NCBI GenBank assembly: GCA_020634815.1
Contig: JACKBA010000004.1
Span: forward strand, 1 to 64,000
Direction: 5' to 3'
DNA length: 64,000 nt
Source of the DNA: Caldilineaceae bacterium
GTDB lineage: Bacteria > Chloroflexota > Anaerolineae > Caldilineales > Caldilineaceae
Shown: one piece after another, positions 17,230 to 25,006 of the stretch
Numbering within the stretch: the stretch's first letter is position 1
How the letters are laid out: each line of letters opens with the position of its first letter
Notes under the pieces: model-generated
Told to the model about the DNA's origin: nothing
The model's database searches: none
The model's input: only the letters and a program-made list of their open reading frames with translations
Made by a program: the position numbers and the translations under genes

Positions 17230-18639
17230 TTGCCGGGTGATCGCTCGAATCACAATCCAAGCAACGGTGTCCGGCGCAATGCCGGCCGGCTGGGTGTAAC
17301 CTGTCTGGCATGGGCGCTCATAGCGGCCCTACTGCTTATCCCGGCCCCGATCCGCGCGCAGGACGGCGAAAGCACCCTGCCCAATGCCGGATCCTACGAC
17401 CACAGCGTCGCCACGGCGTGGTTCGATCTCATGACGGAACTGGTGCGCCAGGCGCCGGGCTTCACACCGCCGGTCGCATCGCGCGCGATGGGCTATGCCG
17501 GCGTCACGCTCTACGAAGCGATCGTGCCGGGTATGCCCGGCTACCAGTCGCTTGCCGGCCAGCTCGACGGGCTGACGTGGCTGCCGCCGGTGCAGGAGGG
17601 CGCGACCTACCACTGGCCGCTCGTGGCCAACAGCGCGCTGGCCAGCATCAACCGCCGTCTTTTTGCGCACGGTGGCGCATCCGTGCGCGGCGCGATTGAC
17701 GGGCTGGAAGAGACGATCCGCACGCGCTACGAAACAACCGTACCCATGGAGGTAATCCGCCGTTCCACCCTACGCGGACGGGCCATTGCGGCCGCGATCT
17801 TTGCATGGTCGAAATCCGACGGCGGCCACGAAGGGTACATGTTCAACTTCCCGCGCACCTATCAGCCGCCGCAGGGGGACGGGCTGTGGGTGGCGACGCC
17901 GCCCAAGTACCAGCGCGCGCTTCAGCCGTGGTGGGGCGAGAACCGACCCTTTGCGCTGCCTGCGCCTGATGCGTGCCTGCCGCCACCACCGCCCGCCTTC
18001 TCAACCGATCCTTCTTCGGATGAGTACGCCGAAGCGTGGGAGGTCTACACGACGGTGCAGAATCTGACGCCGTACCAGCGCGACACGGCGCTCTACTGGG
18101 CCGACGACGCCACGCTGACCGCGACGCCGCCCGGCCACTCGCTGGCCATTGCGACGCAGGTGCTGCGTGAGGAGAACGCCACGCTCGACCAGGCGGCCGA
18201 AGTCTACGCGCGTGTCGGCATGGTGCTGGCCGACGCCTTCATTGCCTGCTGGGACGCTAAATTCCACTACAACCGCATCCGGCCCATCACCTACATCCAG
18301 CGCTACATTGACCCGGCCTGGAACGCCACCGCCATCACCGACCCGGTCTACACGCCGCCCTTCCCGGAGTACCCATCAGGTCATTCCACCGAGGCGGGCG
18401 CAGCGGCAACGATCCTGTCGGCGATCTTCGGTGACGACTACGCCTTCACCGATCGCAGCCAGGAGCGGCTGGGCTTTGCCCCGCGCACCTATGCCTCGTT
18501 CTGGGACGCGGCGCGCGAGGCGGCGGAATCGCGGCTCTATGGCGGCATCCACTACCGCTCGGCCAATGAGCAGGGGCTGGAGCAGGGTGTTTGCATCGCC
18601 GGCTACGTCGAACAGTTGCAGTTTAAGTCGTCCCCGTAG
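17230..18639 (+). CDS. Secreted vanadium-dependent haloperoxidase/PAP2-type enzyme
   Basis: A 469-residue exported protein with a signal segment (ALIAALLLIPAPIRAQDG). The vanadate/phosphate pocket motifs are present: Lys344 (AKFHYN), NRIRP (348-352), the YPSGHS motif (381-386, His385) and a final His near residue 441 (GGIHYRSANEQG). Family members oxidise halides with peroxide or act as acid phosphatases. The start is taken as TTG at 17230, preceded by GGGGGAAGAG; the frame is open to a GTG at 17188 that overlaps the preceding gene and would spoil the signal peptide. The next gene's ribosome site overlaps its stop. Confidence 0.85.
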   Translation: MPGDRSNHNPSNGVRRNAGRLGVTCLAWALIAALLLIPAPIRAQDGESTLPNAGSYDHSVATAWFDLMTELVRQAPGFTPPVASRAMGYAGVTLYEAIVPGMPGYQSLAGQLDGLTWLPPVQEGATYHWPLVANSALASINRRLFAHGGASVRGAIDGLEETIRTRYETTVPMEVIRRSTLRGRAIAAAIFAWSKSDGGHEGYMFNFPRTYQPPQGDGLWVATPPKYQRALQPWWGENRPFALPAPDACLPPPPPAFSTDPSSDEYAEAWEVYTTVQNLTPYQRDTALYWADDATLTATPPGHSLAIATQVLREENATLDQAAEVYARVGMVLADAFIACWDAKFHYNRIRPITYIQRYIDPAWNATAITDPVYTPPFPEYPSGHSTEAGAAATILSAIFGDDYAFTDRSQERLGFAPRTYASFWDAAREAAESRLYGGIHYRSANEQGLEQGVCIAGYVEQLQFKSSP

Positions 18640-18649
18640 GAGGCGCACC

Positions 18650-19453
18650 ATGGCGCGATGGCATGAGGCAAGCATTGTCGCGGTGCTGGCGCTGAGCCCG
18701 CTGGCCGGTTGCGCGCCGCCCTCTGCCGCGCCGGAAGCTGCGCCTGCCGCCGAGTCTGCGGCGGAGTCTGCGCCGGTCGAGCAACTCTCACCGCTCGCTG
18801 CCGAGTTACCGCTTGCCGCCGAGTCGCCGCTCGCCGTTCCGCCACCTGTTGCCGCACGGCCTGCACCGGCGGCAACATCATCCGCGACTGCTGCCGTTGC
18901 CGTCGCTATCCCGCTCCCCAATGCGCTCATGCTGGCCGCACCGGTCAGCGCGCCGGGGTTCCCCATCCTCCACACCGAAGTGATGCGCCCCGCCTCGCAA
19001 AAACCACCCTTTCTCCTGCTGGCCGGCGCCGCAGATCCGCGCGTCACGATTAGCGGGCCGCGTACGTTCAGCAACGTCGGGCTGGGCGACGGCGAGACGA
19101 GCTACACCGGTGTCGTGCTGGTCGAAGCTGGCAGCGCGATCGAGGCAACGTGGCGGGAGCCAGCTGTGACCGTCGGCGTGCAGTTGTGGGGCGACCACAA
19201 CGAGGGCTGCGCGCTGATCCGCGTCGATGGCCGGCCCGTCTGGGTTGGCGACACGCGCGAGAGCAGCGCGGGCAACTTCGAGGGCTACATCGAGATCGGC
19301 GGGCTGGAGGCGCGCCCGCACGTTGTTGCCGTGGAGAATAGCGGCGCGACGTCGCAATGCACGCGCGCCGGCCACGTGACAGTCGTCGCGTTCGGCCGCG
19401 GCGCGATCGGCGAGCCGCACTGGACGATGCTTCCACTTGTCATGAAACAGTAG
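18650..19453 (+). CDS. Secreted lipoprotein with Ala/Pro-rich linker, unknown function
   Basis: A 267-residue protein with a lipobox (LAGC) after a short hydrophobic start, then an Ala/Glu/Pro-rich, low-complexity linker (about 25-85) and a compact C-terminal domain. The domain is beta-rich with a likely disulfide pair (NEGCALI and TSQCTRAGH). It ends MLPLVMKQ, resembling the LPLV tails seen on many Chloroflexota exported proteins. The AGGAGG ribosome site overlaps the stop of the haloperoxidase gene, so they are co-translated. I do not recognise a domain family. Confidence 0.7.
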   Translation: MARWHEASIVAVLALSPLAGCAPPSAAPEAAPAAESAAESAPVEQLSPLAAELPLAAESPLAVPPPVAARPAPAATSSATAAVAVAIPLPNALMLAAPVSAPGFPILHTEVMRPASQKPPFLLLAGAADPRVTISGPRTFSNVGLGDGETSYTGVVLVEAGSAIEATWREPAVTVGVQLWGDHNEGCALIRVDGRPVWVGDTRESSAGNFEGYIEIGGLEARPHVVAVENSGATSQCTRAGHVTVVAFGRGAIGEPHWTMLPLVMKQ

Positions 19454-19476
19454 GTGAGTCATAAGGAGCCAAGACG

Positions 19477-19875
19477 ATGAATGGACGATTTACGAAAACG
19501 GCCGCAGTCGAGCGCGAGCAACTGGAGTGGGGCGAACTCGGCTGGATCAGCCGGCCCGCCACCACCGGCGCCCGGCAGATTGTGGCGATCGAGGTGACGC
19601 TGCTGCCCGGCCAAGGGCACAATTTCCACAAGCATCCGGAGCAGGAGGAAGTGATCTACGTGCTGGCCGGCGAAGTCGAGCAGTGGCTTGGGGAGAACCA
19701 CCAGAATCTCAAGCCGGGCGACTCTGTGTTTATCCATGCCGGCGTCGTGCACGCGTCCTTCACGGCAGGCAGCCAACCCGCGCGCCTGCTCGCCATCCTG
19801 GCGCCATGCATCGGCGACGGCGGGTACGAACTGGTCGATGTGAGCCACGAAGCACCCTGGAACGGGCTGCGCTAA
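19477..19875 (+). CDS. Cupin-domain protein
   Basis: A 132-residue single-domain cupin. Motif 1 is GHNFHKHPEQEEVIYVLAG with the metal-binding His/His/Glu set, and motif 2 is PGDSVFIHAGVVHA. Small cupins of this sort bind a metal and may isomerise, bind or oxidise sugars and small acids. It follows the lipoprotein by 23 bases and precedes the UPF0261 gene by 15, so it belongs to the same transcript. The specific reaction is unknown. Confidence 0.85.
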   Translation: MNGRFTKTAAVEREQLEWGELGWISRPATTGARQIVAIEVTLLPGQGHNFHKHPEQEEVIYVLAGEVEQWLGENHQNLKPGDSVFIHAGVVHASFTAGSQPARLLAILAPCIGDGGYELVDVSHEAPWNGLR

Positions 19876-19890
19876 CCATAAGGAGAGGGT

Positions 19891-21105
19891 ATGTCGAAAA
19901 CGGTTGTCATCGTCGGCGCGCTGGATACCAAGGGCGCCGAGTTTGCTTTTGTCAAGGAACTGATCGAGGCCGAAGGGGTGAAGACGCTGGTCGTCGACTT
20001 CGGCGTGATGGGCAGCCCGGCATTTGCCCCGGATGTGAGCCGTGCCGAAGTCGCAGCGGCCGGCGGCGGCGACTTGGCGCACCTGGCGGCCGGCGGGCAC
20101 AAGGACGAGGCGATGCAGGTCATGGCGAACGGGTTGGCCGTGGTCGTCCGCCGGCTGTATGACGAGGGAAACCTCGACGGCATCATCGGCATGGGCGGCA
20201 GCGGCGGCACGTCGATCGCCACGACCGGCATGCGCACGCTGCCCGTGGGCATCCCCAAGGTGATGGTCTCCACCGTCGGCGGCGGCGATGTGAGCGCCTA
20301 TGCCGGCACCAAGGACATCACCTTCATGCCGTCGATTGTCGACGTCGCCGGCATCAACAGCATCAGCCGGGCGATCTACACCAACGCGGCCGGCGCCATT
20401 GCCGGCATGGTCAAGATGGAAGCGCCGGCAAGCCAGGCGGGGCGGCCGCTCGTGACGGCCTCCATGTTCGGCAACACGACCACGGCGGTCGACCATGCGC
20501 GCGGCATCCTGGAGACAGCGGGCTACGAGGTGCTGGTCTTCCACGCCACGGGCACGGGCGGCAAGACCATGGAGAGCCTGATCGCCGACGGTTACATTGT
20601 CGGCTCGCTGGACATGACGACGACCGAACTGGCCGACACGGTCTGCGGCGGCGTCTTCGATGCTGGGCCGGAGCGCTGTCTGGCCGCATCACGCGCGGGG
20701 ATTCCGGCCGTCCTCGTGCCGGGCTGCGTGGACATGGCCAACTTCGGCGGGGTGGAGACCATGCCAGAGAAATATCACAGCCGCACGCTCTACCGCTGGA
20801 ATCCGAATGTCACGCTGCTGCGCACCAATGTCGAGGAGAACGCCAAAATCGGCGCGATGATTGCAGCGGCAGCCAACGCGTCCAGCGCACCGGTGGCGGT
20901 CGTACTGCCGCTCAAGGGTGTCTCCATGCTCGACAGCCCGGGCGGTGAATTCTGGGATCCGGCGGCTGATCAGGCGTGCTTCGACGCCATCAAGACACGC
21001 CTGAATCCCGGCATCCCCGTCATCGAACTCGACCACAATATCAACGATCCTGAATTCTCGGCCGCTGTCGCCGAGACCCTGCTCAACCTCATGAAAGGAG
21101 CGTAG
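19891..21105 (+). CDS. UPF0261 (Tm-1-like ATP-binding) family protein
   Basis: A 404-residue cytosolic protein. The start VVIVGALDTKGAEFAFVKELIE, the glycine-rich GMGGSGGTSIATTGMR segment and KVMVSTVGGGDVSAYAGTKDI are hallmarks of the UPF0261/Tm-1-like family, whose plant relative binds ATP and viral replicase. The bacterial role is unknown. It is followed four bases later by the PEP-hydrolase-family gene, a pairing known across bacteria and fungi. The two likely act together on a small metabolite; that is inference. Confidence 0.88.
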   Translation: MSKTVVIVGALDTKGAEFAFVKELIEAEGVKTLVVDFGVMGSPAFAPDVSRAEVAAAGGGDLAHLAAGGHKDEAMQVMANGLAVVVRRLYDEGNLDGIIGMGGSGGTSIATTGMRTLPVGIPKVMVSTVGGGDVSAYAGTKDITFMPSIVDVAGINSISRAIYTNAAGAIAGMVKMEAPASQAGRPLVTASMFGNTTTAVDHARGILETAGYEVLVFHATGTGGKTMESLIADGYIVGSLDMTTTELADTVCGGVFDAGPERCLAASRAGIPAVLVPGCVDMANFGGVETMPEKYHSRTLYRWNPNVTLLRTNVEENAKIGAMIAAAANASSAPVAVVLPLKGVSMLDSPGGEFWDPAADQACFDAIKTRLNPGIPVIELDHNINDPEFSAAVAETLLNLMKGA

Positions 21106-21109
21106 TTCC

Positions 21110-21940
21110 ATGGCTCTCTCTCGCAGCGAAATGCTCAAACGCCTGCGCGCCCAGGTGGCTACAGGGCACCCGATCGTCGGCTGCGGCGCCGGCACCGGCA
21201 TCTCGGCCAAGTTCGCCGAAGCCGGCGGCGCCGACCTGATTATCATCTACAACTCCGGGCGCTATCGCATGGCCGGGCGCGGCTCGCTGGCCGGGCTCAT
21301 GCCCTACGGGGATGCGAACGGCATTGTCGTGGAGATGGCCGCCGAAGTGCTGCCGGTGGTTAAGGACGTGCCGGTGCTGGCCGGCGTCTGCGGCACCGAT
21401 CCCTTCCGGCTTATGCCGATCTTTCTGAAACAACTCAAGGAAATGGGCTTCTCCGGCGTGCAGAATTTCCCGACGGTTGGTCTCATCGACGGCACCTTCC
21501 GGGCCAATCTGGAAGCCACCGGTATGGGCTACGACAAGGAGATCGAAATGATCCGCCTGGCGCGCGATCTGGATCTCTTCACCTCGCCCTATGTCTTTGA
21601 CGCCGACGATGCCAAGGCCATGGCCCAGGCCGGTGCCGACCAACTGGTTGCGCACGTGGGGTTGACCACCGCCGGTAGCATCGGCGCGGCTGTTGCCTTT
21701 ACGCTGGACGAAGCGATCGACAAGGTGATGACTATCGCCGAGGCGGGGCGCAGCGTGCGCAAGGACATCCTGGTCATCTGCCACGGCGGTCCCTTCGACG
21801 AGCCGGAGAGCGTCGTCGACGCGCTGGCGCGCATGCCGGGCATCGACGGCTTCTTCGGCGCCTCGTCCATCGAGCGCCTCCCTACCGAGCGCGCCATTCG
21901 AGGGCAGGTCGAGGCGTTCAAGGCGGCGAAATTGGCGTAG
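21110..21940 (+). CDS. Phosphoenolpyruvate hydrolase-family TIM-barrel protein
   Basis: A 276-residue protein with the pattern of the PEP-hydrolase/Tm-1-associated TIM-barrel family. It contains GCGAGTGISAKFAEAGGADLIIIYNSGRYRMAGRGSLAGL, then VCGTDPF, FSGVQNFPTVGLIDG and ICHGGPFDEPE. These segments supply phosphate- and carboxylate-binding loops. It forms a two-gene unit with UPF0261 four bases upstream. Substrate and reaction are not established. Confidence 0.85.
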   Translation: MALSRSEMLKRLRAQVATGHPIVGCGAGTGISAKFAEAGGADLIIIYNSGRYRMAGRGSLAGLMPYGDANGIVVEMAAEVLPVVKDVPVLAGVCGTDPFRLMPIFLKQLKEMGFSGVQNFPTVGLIDGTFRANLEATGMGYDKEIEMIRLARDLDLFTSPYVFDADDAKAMAQAGADQLVAHVGLTTAGSIGAAVAFTLDEAIDKVMTIAEAGRSVRKDILVICHGGPFDEPESVVDALARMPGIDGFFGASSIERLPTERAIRGQVEAFKAAKLA

Positions 21941-21943
21941 TGG

Positions 21944-21970
21944 GTCAAACGTCAAACGTCAAACGTCATG
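21944..21970. repeat. GTCAAAC heptamer repeat
   Basis: Three direct GTCAAAC steps follow the PEP-hydrolase gene. The same heptamer, with its complement, recurs at 22490-22515 and 22570-22610 and in the 34.4-34.6 kb repeat region. Confidence 0.6.
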
Positions 21971-22038
21971 TGTCACGCTGATTTTGCGGCGGTGGTACGT
22001 GTTCGCAGCGATGAAGACCGAGTACCTGGAGATTGTGC

Positions 22039-22476
22039 ATGAACTACGCTGAATGGGAGCAGACAGTACCTTGCACAATTACGTCCGATTCATTGTGGAA
22101 GGCTACTGCATATCGGCTTGCGTTGTTTGCCGCAGATATCGGGTGGGAGGACGTTACAAAGCTGATGCACGATCCGCGGACACGTTCGCTGGCGGACCAA
22201 CTATACCGTTCGCTCGGTTCGGTCAGCGCCAACATAGCCGAGGGCTACTCCAAAGGCACTGGCAAAGATCGGGCTCGGTTCTATGAGTATGCATTAGGTT
22301 CGGCGCGTGAGAGTCGCGACTGGTACTTCAAGGCCCGTCACGTCCTGGGCGATGAAGTGGTAGAGCATCGAATCGGCCAGCAAACGCGGATTATCCAGTT
22401 GTTGCTGAAAATGATTCCGCAGCAACGAGCAAGAACGCTGCGCGAAGCTGACTTGGATTACGTGACAGAAGAGTAA
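22039..22476 (+). CDS. Four-helix-bundle protein (23S rRNA intervening-sequence protein family)
   Basis: A 145-residue all-helical protein. The pattern DQLYRSLGSVSANIAEGYSKGTGKDRARFYEYALGSARESRDWYF is the signature of the 'four helix bundle' proteins first noticed inside 23S rRNA intervening sequences and now common as stand-alone genes. There is no rRNA in this window. Function is unknown; a role with nucleic acid has been proposed for the family. It is bracketed by GTCAAAC-type repeats on both sides, suggesting it may have moved with them. The ATG at 22039 is preferred over a TTG six bases earlier. Confidence 0.85.
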   Translation: MNYAEWEQTVPCTITSDSLWKATAYRLALFAADIGWEDVTKLMHDPRTRSLADQLYRSLGSVSANIAEGYSKGTGKDRARFYEYALGSARESRDWYFKARHVLGDEVVEHRIGQQTRIIQLLLKMIPQQRARTLREADLDYVTEE

Positions 22477-22489
22477 GAGACGGGGGGCC

Positions 22490-22612
22490 AGCGTCAAACG
22501 TAAAACGTCAAGGGGTAACCTAGCTGTGTCACGCGTCATGCGTGCTGGGTATTCCCACAAGCAGATGCCGCCTGACGTTTGACGTTTGACGCATCACGTT
22601 TCACGCCAATAC
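22490..22612. repeat. GTCAAAC/GTTTGAC inverted repeat element
   Basis: Left arm: GTCAAACGTAAAACGTCAA (22494-22512). Right arm: TGACGTTTGACGTTTGACG (about 22573-22591). Together they can fold into a hairpin in the gap between two convergent genes. Confidence 0.6.
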
Positions 22613-23827
22613 CGTCACCGCATCGTACAAACCGAACGCGTCCACATAGTGCTCGATCGACCGCGCAACGGATTCGACGACGTAGGCGTGGGGATCAGCG
22701 GCGACGCGGGAGATGTTTGCATAAAGCCGGCGCCGCGCGGCGAGGACGGGCGGCGCCGTCCACACGTAGCGCGCGCCGGTCTGTGCCAGCCAGCGCCGGC
22801 GCGCCGGGGCGAGAACGGCGAAGTCCCGGCCCTGCTCGTCCGGCTGGAGCCACTTCTGCCAGCGGTTGGAGTCGACCACCGCCTGCTCCAGCACGCGCAT
22901 GAAGCCGGCCGGCGCCATGCGGCGATTGGCGCACAGGCGCGCATCGCGCGCGTCGAGTTCCTCCAGCGCGTCGTACTCCACGGCGGTGAACTCCGGCCCC
23001 ACGTTGGCGCCGCCCATGCCCGTGGCTGCATAGTCGGCGGGATTCTCCACCCAGTCGGTGTAGTGCCCCTTGAGCAGCGCACCTGTCGGCCGCACGATCG
23101 CGGTCAGGCGTTGCGCTGCGGCCGGGTCGAAGTAGGTCGTGTGCAAATCGGTGCCGACCTGGGCAACGACAAAGGTGGGCCACGCGCCGGCGAGACCCTG
23201 TTCGTCGAGGCGCTGCTTGAGCAGATCCAGGAAGAGTGTAAAGTTGTCGATGTCGACCAGACCGCCGTGTACCTCCTCGGTGCCGACCTCGTAGGCGACC
23301 TTGGGCAAGCCCAGCCGTGCCCGCTCTGCCTCAGCGTGGGCGATGAGATCCACCGTGCGTTCGACGACGACGGGCACGCTCGGCGCCTGACCGGCCGGCA
23401 GCGTGCGGTCGACCGTCGGGTCGATGTGCAGCAGCGCGTAGCCCGCTTCCAGGCAGGCGGTCAGGCTCAGCTTGACCTCGGCCGTGGCCTGCGCCAGCGG
23501 CAGTTTCTCCTTGGTGTGGCGATCCTTGAGCCACATGCCGCCGTGATCCAGGCAAGGATAGAGCGGGCTGGTGCAGCCGTAGCGCACGGCGTAGCGCTCC
23601 ATCTCGGCGACGAAGTGCGCCGGCGTCCAGCCCGTGTAGCCGCCGTCGCGATCGACCTGGTTGAGCGTGGCGGCAAAGAGCATGGGTGTGTGGCAGCGCG
23701 CGGCGACCTTGACCGCCGCCTCCAGCACCGCTGCCGAGTTCGGGCAGACAGCGAGCAGCGTGACGTTCACGCCCTCGTGCTCGCGCAGGTCGATCAGCCG
23801 CAGGATAGTATGGCGTAGCTTTGGCAT
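22601..23827 (-). CDS. GatZ/KbaZ-like tagatose-bisphosphate aldolase subunit family protein
   Basis: A 408-residue TIM-barrel protein of the D-tagatose-1,6-bisphosphate aldolase class II non-catalytic subunit family. Supporting segments include PMLFAATLNQVDRDGGYTGW, LYPCLDHGGMWLKD, LLHIDPTVDRTLP, YEVGTEEVHGG and LVDIDNFTLFLD. GatZ/KbaZ stabilise the catalytic GatY/KbaY, but stand-alone members exist and may be aldolases themselves; no GatY is present here. It is the last gene of the carbohydrate cluster, following a PfkB kinase that could supply a bisphosphate. Confidence 0.85.
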   Translation of the reverse strand: MPKLRHTILRLIDLREHEGVNVTLLAVCPNSAAVLEAAVKVAARCHTPMLFAATLNQVDRDGGYTGWTPAHFVAEMERYAVRYGCTSPLYPCLDHGGMWLKDRHTKEKLPLAQATAEVKLSLTACLEAGYALLHIDPTVDRTLPAGQAPSVPVVVERTVDLIAHAEAERARLGLPKVAYEVGTEEVHGGLVDIDNFTLFLDLLKQRLDEQGLAGAWPTFVVAQVGTDLHTTYFDPAAAQRLTAIVRPTGALLKGHYTDWVENPADYAATGMGGANVGPEFTAVEYDALEELDARDARLCANRRMAPAGFMRVLEQAVVDSNRWQKWLQPDEQGRDFAVLAPARRRWLAQTGARYVWTAPPVLAARRRLYANISRVAADPHAYVVESVARSIEHYVDAFGLYDAVTVLA

Positions 23828-23872
23828 GAGAATTTCCCGTCACATGAATTGAGTGGTTGGGCAGGCTGGATA

Positions 23873-23953
23873 GACCACGGATTAGGCGGATTAGGCGGAT
23901 CACAACGGATTCTTCATCCGTGCCAATCCGTCAAATCCGCCTAATCCGTGGTC
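23873..23953. repeat. Perfect 20-bp inverted repeat that supplies the pfkB-family stop codon
   Basis: Arms GACCACGGATTAGGCGGATT (23873-23892) and its exact complement (23934-23953) enclose 41 bases with further GGAT/ATCCG steps. The right arm covers the last codons (Thr-Thr-Asp) and the TAG stop of the kinase gene. Confidence 0.9.
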
Positions 23954-24885
23954 GCTTTTGTTTCTCTCAGTAATTCGAGCGCTTCTTCTACAGTCGGCTG
24001 GGATTCGATGCCGCCGGCGGCGCGGGTGGAGGCGGAACCGCACGCTGCGGCAAAGTCCACTGTGCGCTGCAACGACCACCCCGCCAGATGGCCGAAGACA
24101 AAGCCGGCGTTGAACGAGTCACCGGCGCCCGTGGTATCGACGACGGTGACGGGCAGCGGCCGCGCCTCGGCGATCTCTGCACCGCGGCGGGCAATGGCGC
24201 CGTCGCCGCCGCGCTTGAGGGCGACGGTGGGCACAAGCGCGGCCAGGTGGCCGAGACCCTCCTGCCACGTCGCACCGCGCCCGATCGCCTTCACCTCGGT
24301 CTCGTTGGGCAGAAAGATATCGACGTGCGCCAGCGCGGCGGCGATGCCGCCATCCCACTTCTCGGTCGGGTCGTAGTTGGTGTCGAGCGAAACGGTGAGA
24401 CCGCGCGCCTGTGCTGCGGCAAACAGCCGCGGCGCGTCGGGGCGCAGCGTGTCGAGCATGTAAAAGCTGCCCATGTGGAGATGGCGCGCCCGTTCCACGA
24501 TCGACCAGTCGACGTCGGCGTAGGCCAGGATGCCCAGCGTGCCCAGGTAGGTGAGCATGGCGCGGTCGACGCCGCGCGAGAGGACGACGGTCAGCCCGGT
24601 CTTGACGCGCTCGTCGCGGCGCACGCCGGCAATGTCGATGCCGCGCGCCTGCAGCGCATCGAGCAGATAGTCGCCGATGGGGTCGCGGCCGACCCTGCCG
24701 ACAAAGGCCACGCGCAAACCAAGCCGCGCCACGCCACAGGCAAAGATGGAGGTCGAACCGCCCATGGTCAGCGTGGCGTCGTCGATGAGCTTTTCCACTT
24801 GTCCGAAGACCGGCGTCACATCGCCCGTGAGGATCAGGTCGGCATTGAGATCGCCGACGGCTACAACATCAAAGTCTCTTCGCAT
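23941..24885 (-). CDS. PfkB-family carbohydrate kinase
   Basis: A 314-residue ribokinase/PfkB-fold kinase. The N-terminal motif (VAVGDLNADLILTGDV...GGSTSIFACGVARLG) and the C-terminal anion-hole/catalytic-base motif (DTTGAGDSFNAGFVFGHLAGW) are both intact. It phosphorylates a sugar or sugar phosphate; the neighbouring GatZ-like gene suggests a tagatose or fructose phosphate, as inference. The final codons and stop lie inside a perfect inverted repeat, so the C-terminus (ATTD) comes from repeat DNA. Another hairpin element fills the gap to the GH4 gene. Confidence 0.9.
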   Translation of the reverse strand: MRRDFDVVAVGDLNADLILTGDVTPVFGQVEKLIDDATLTMGGSTSIFACGVARLGLRVAFVGRVGRDPIGDYLLDALQARGIDIAGVRRDERVKTGLTVVLSRGVDRAMLTYLGTLGILAYADVDWSIVERARHLHMGSFYMLDTLRPDAPRLFAAAQARGLTVSLDTNYDPTEKWDGGIAAALAHVDIFLPNETEVKAIGRGATWQEGLGHLAALVPTVALKRGGDGAIARRGAEIAEARPLPVTVVDTTGAGDSFNAGFVFGHLAGWSLQRTVDFAAACGSASTRAAGGIESQPTVEEALELLRETKATTD

Positions 24886-24897
24886 GAGTAGAAATAC

Positions 24898-25003
24898 TTT
24901 CGACGCAGAGACGCAAAGGCGCAGAGATTCGCAGAGGAAGATCGGGATTCACCAAGCGTTTCTCTGCGAACCTCTGCCTCTCCGCGCCTCTGCGTCAAGG
25001 GTT
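24898..25003. repeat. GACGCAGAG-family hairpin element
   Basis: Left arm from TTCGACGCAGAGACGCAAAG, right arm ending CTCCGCGCCTCTGCGTCAA. It fills the gap between GH4 and PfkB genes almost completely, leaving a few bases on each side. Confidence 0.8.
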
Positions 25004-25006
25004 TCA

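Noticed and set aside
22039..22476. Evidence for an rRNA locus
   Set aside because: The four-helix-bundle family was named from 23S intervening sequences, but no rRNA sequence flanks this gene.
23873..23953. Rho-independent terminator for the PfkB/GatZ transcript
   Set aside because: The hairpin has no T-run on either strand, and the GatZ-like gene follows in the same direction; it fits the dispersed repeat family better.
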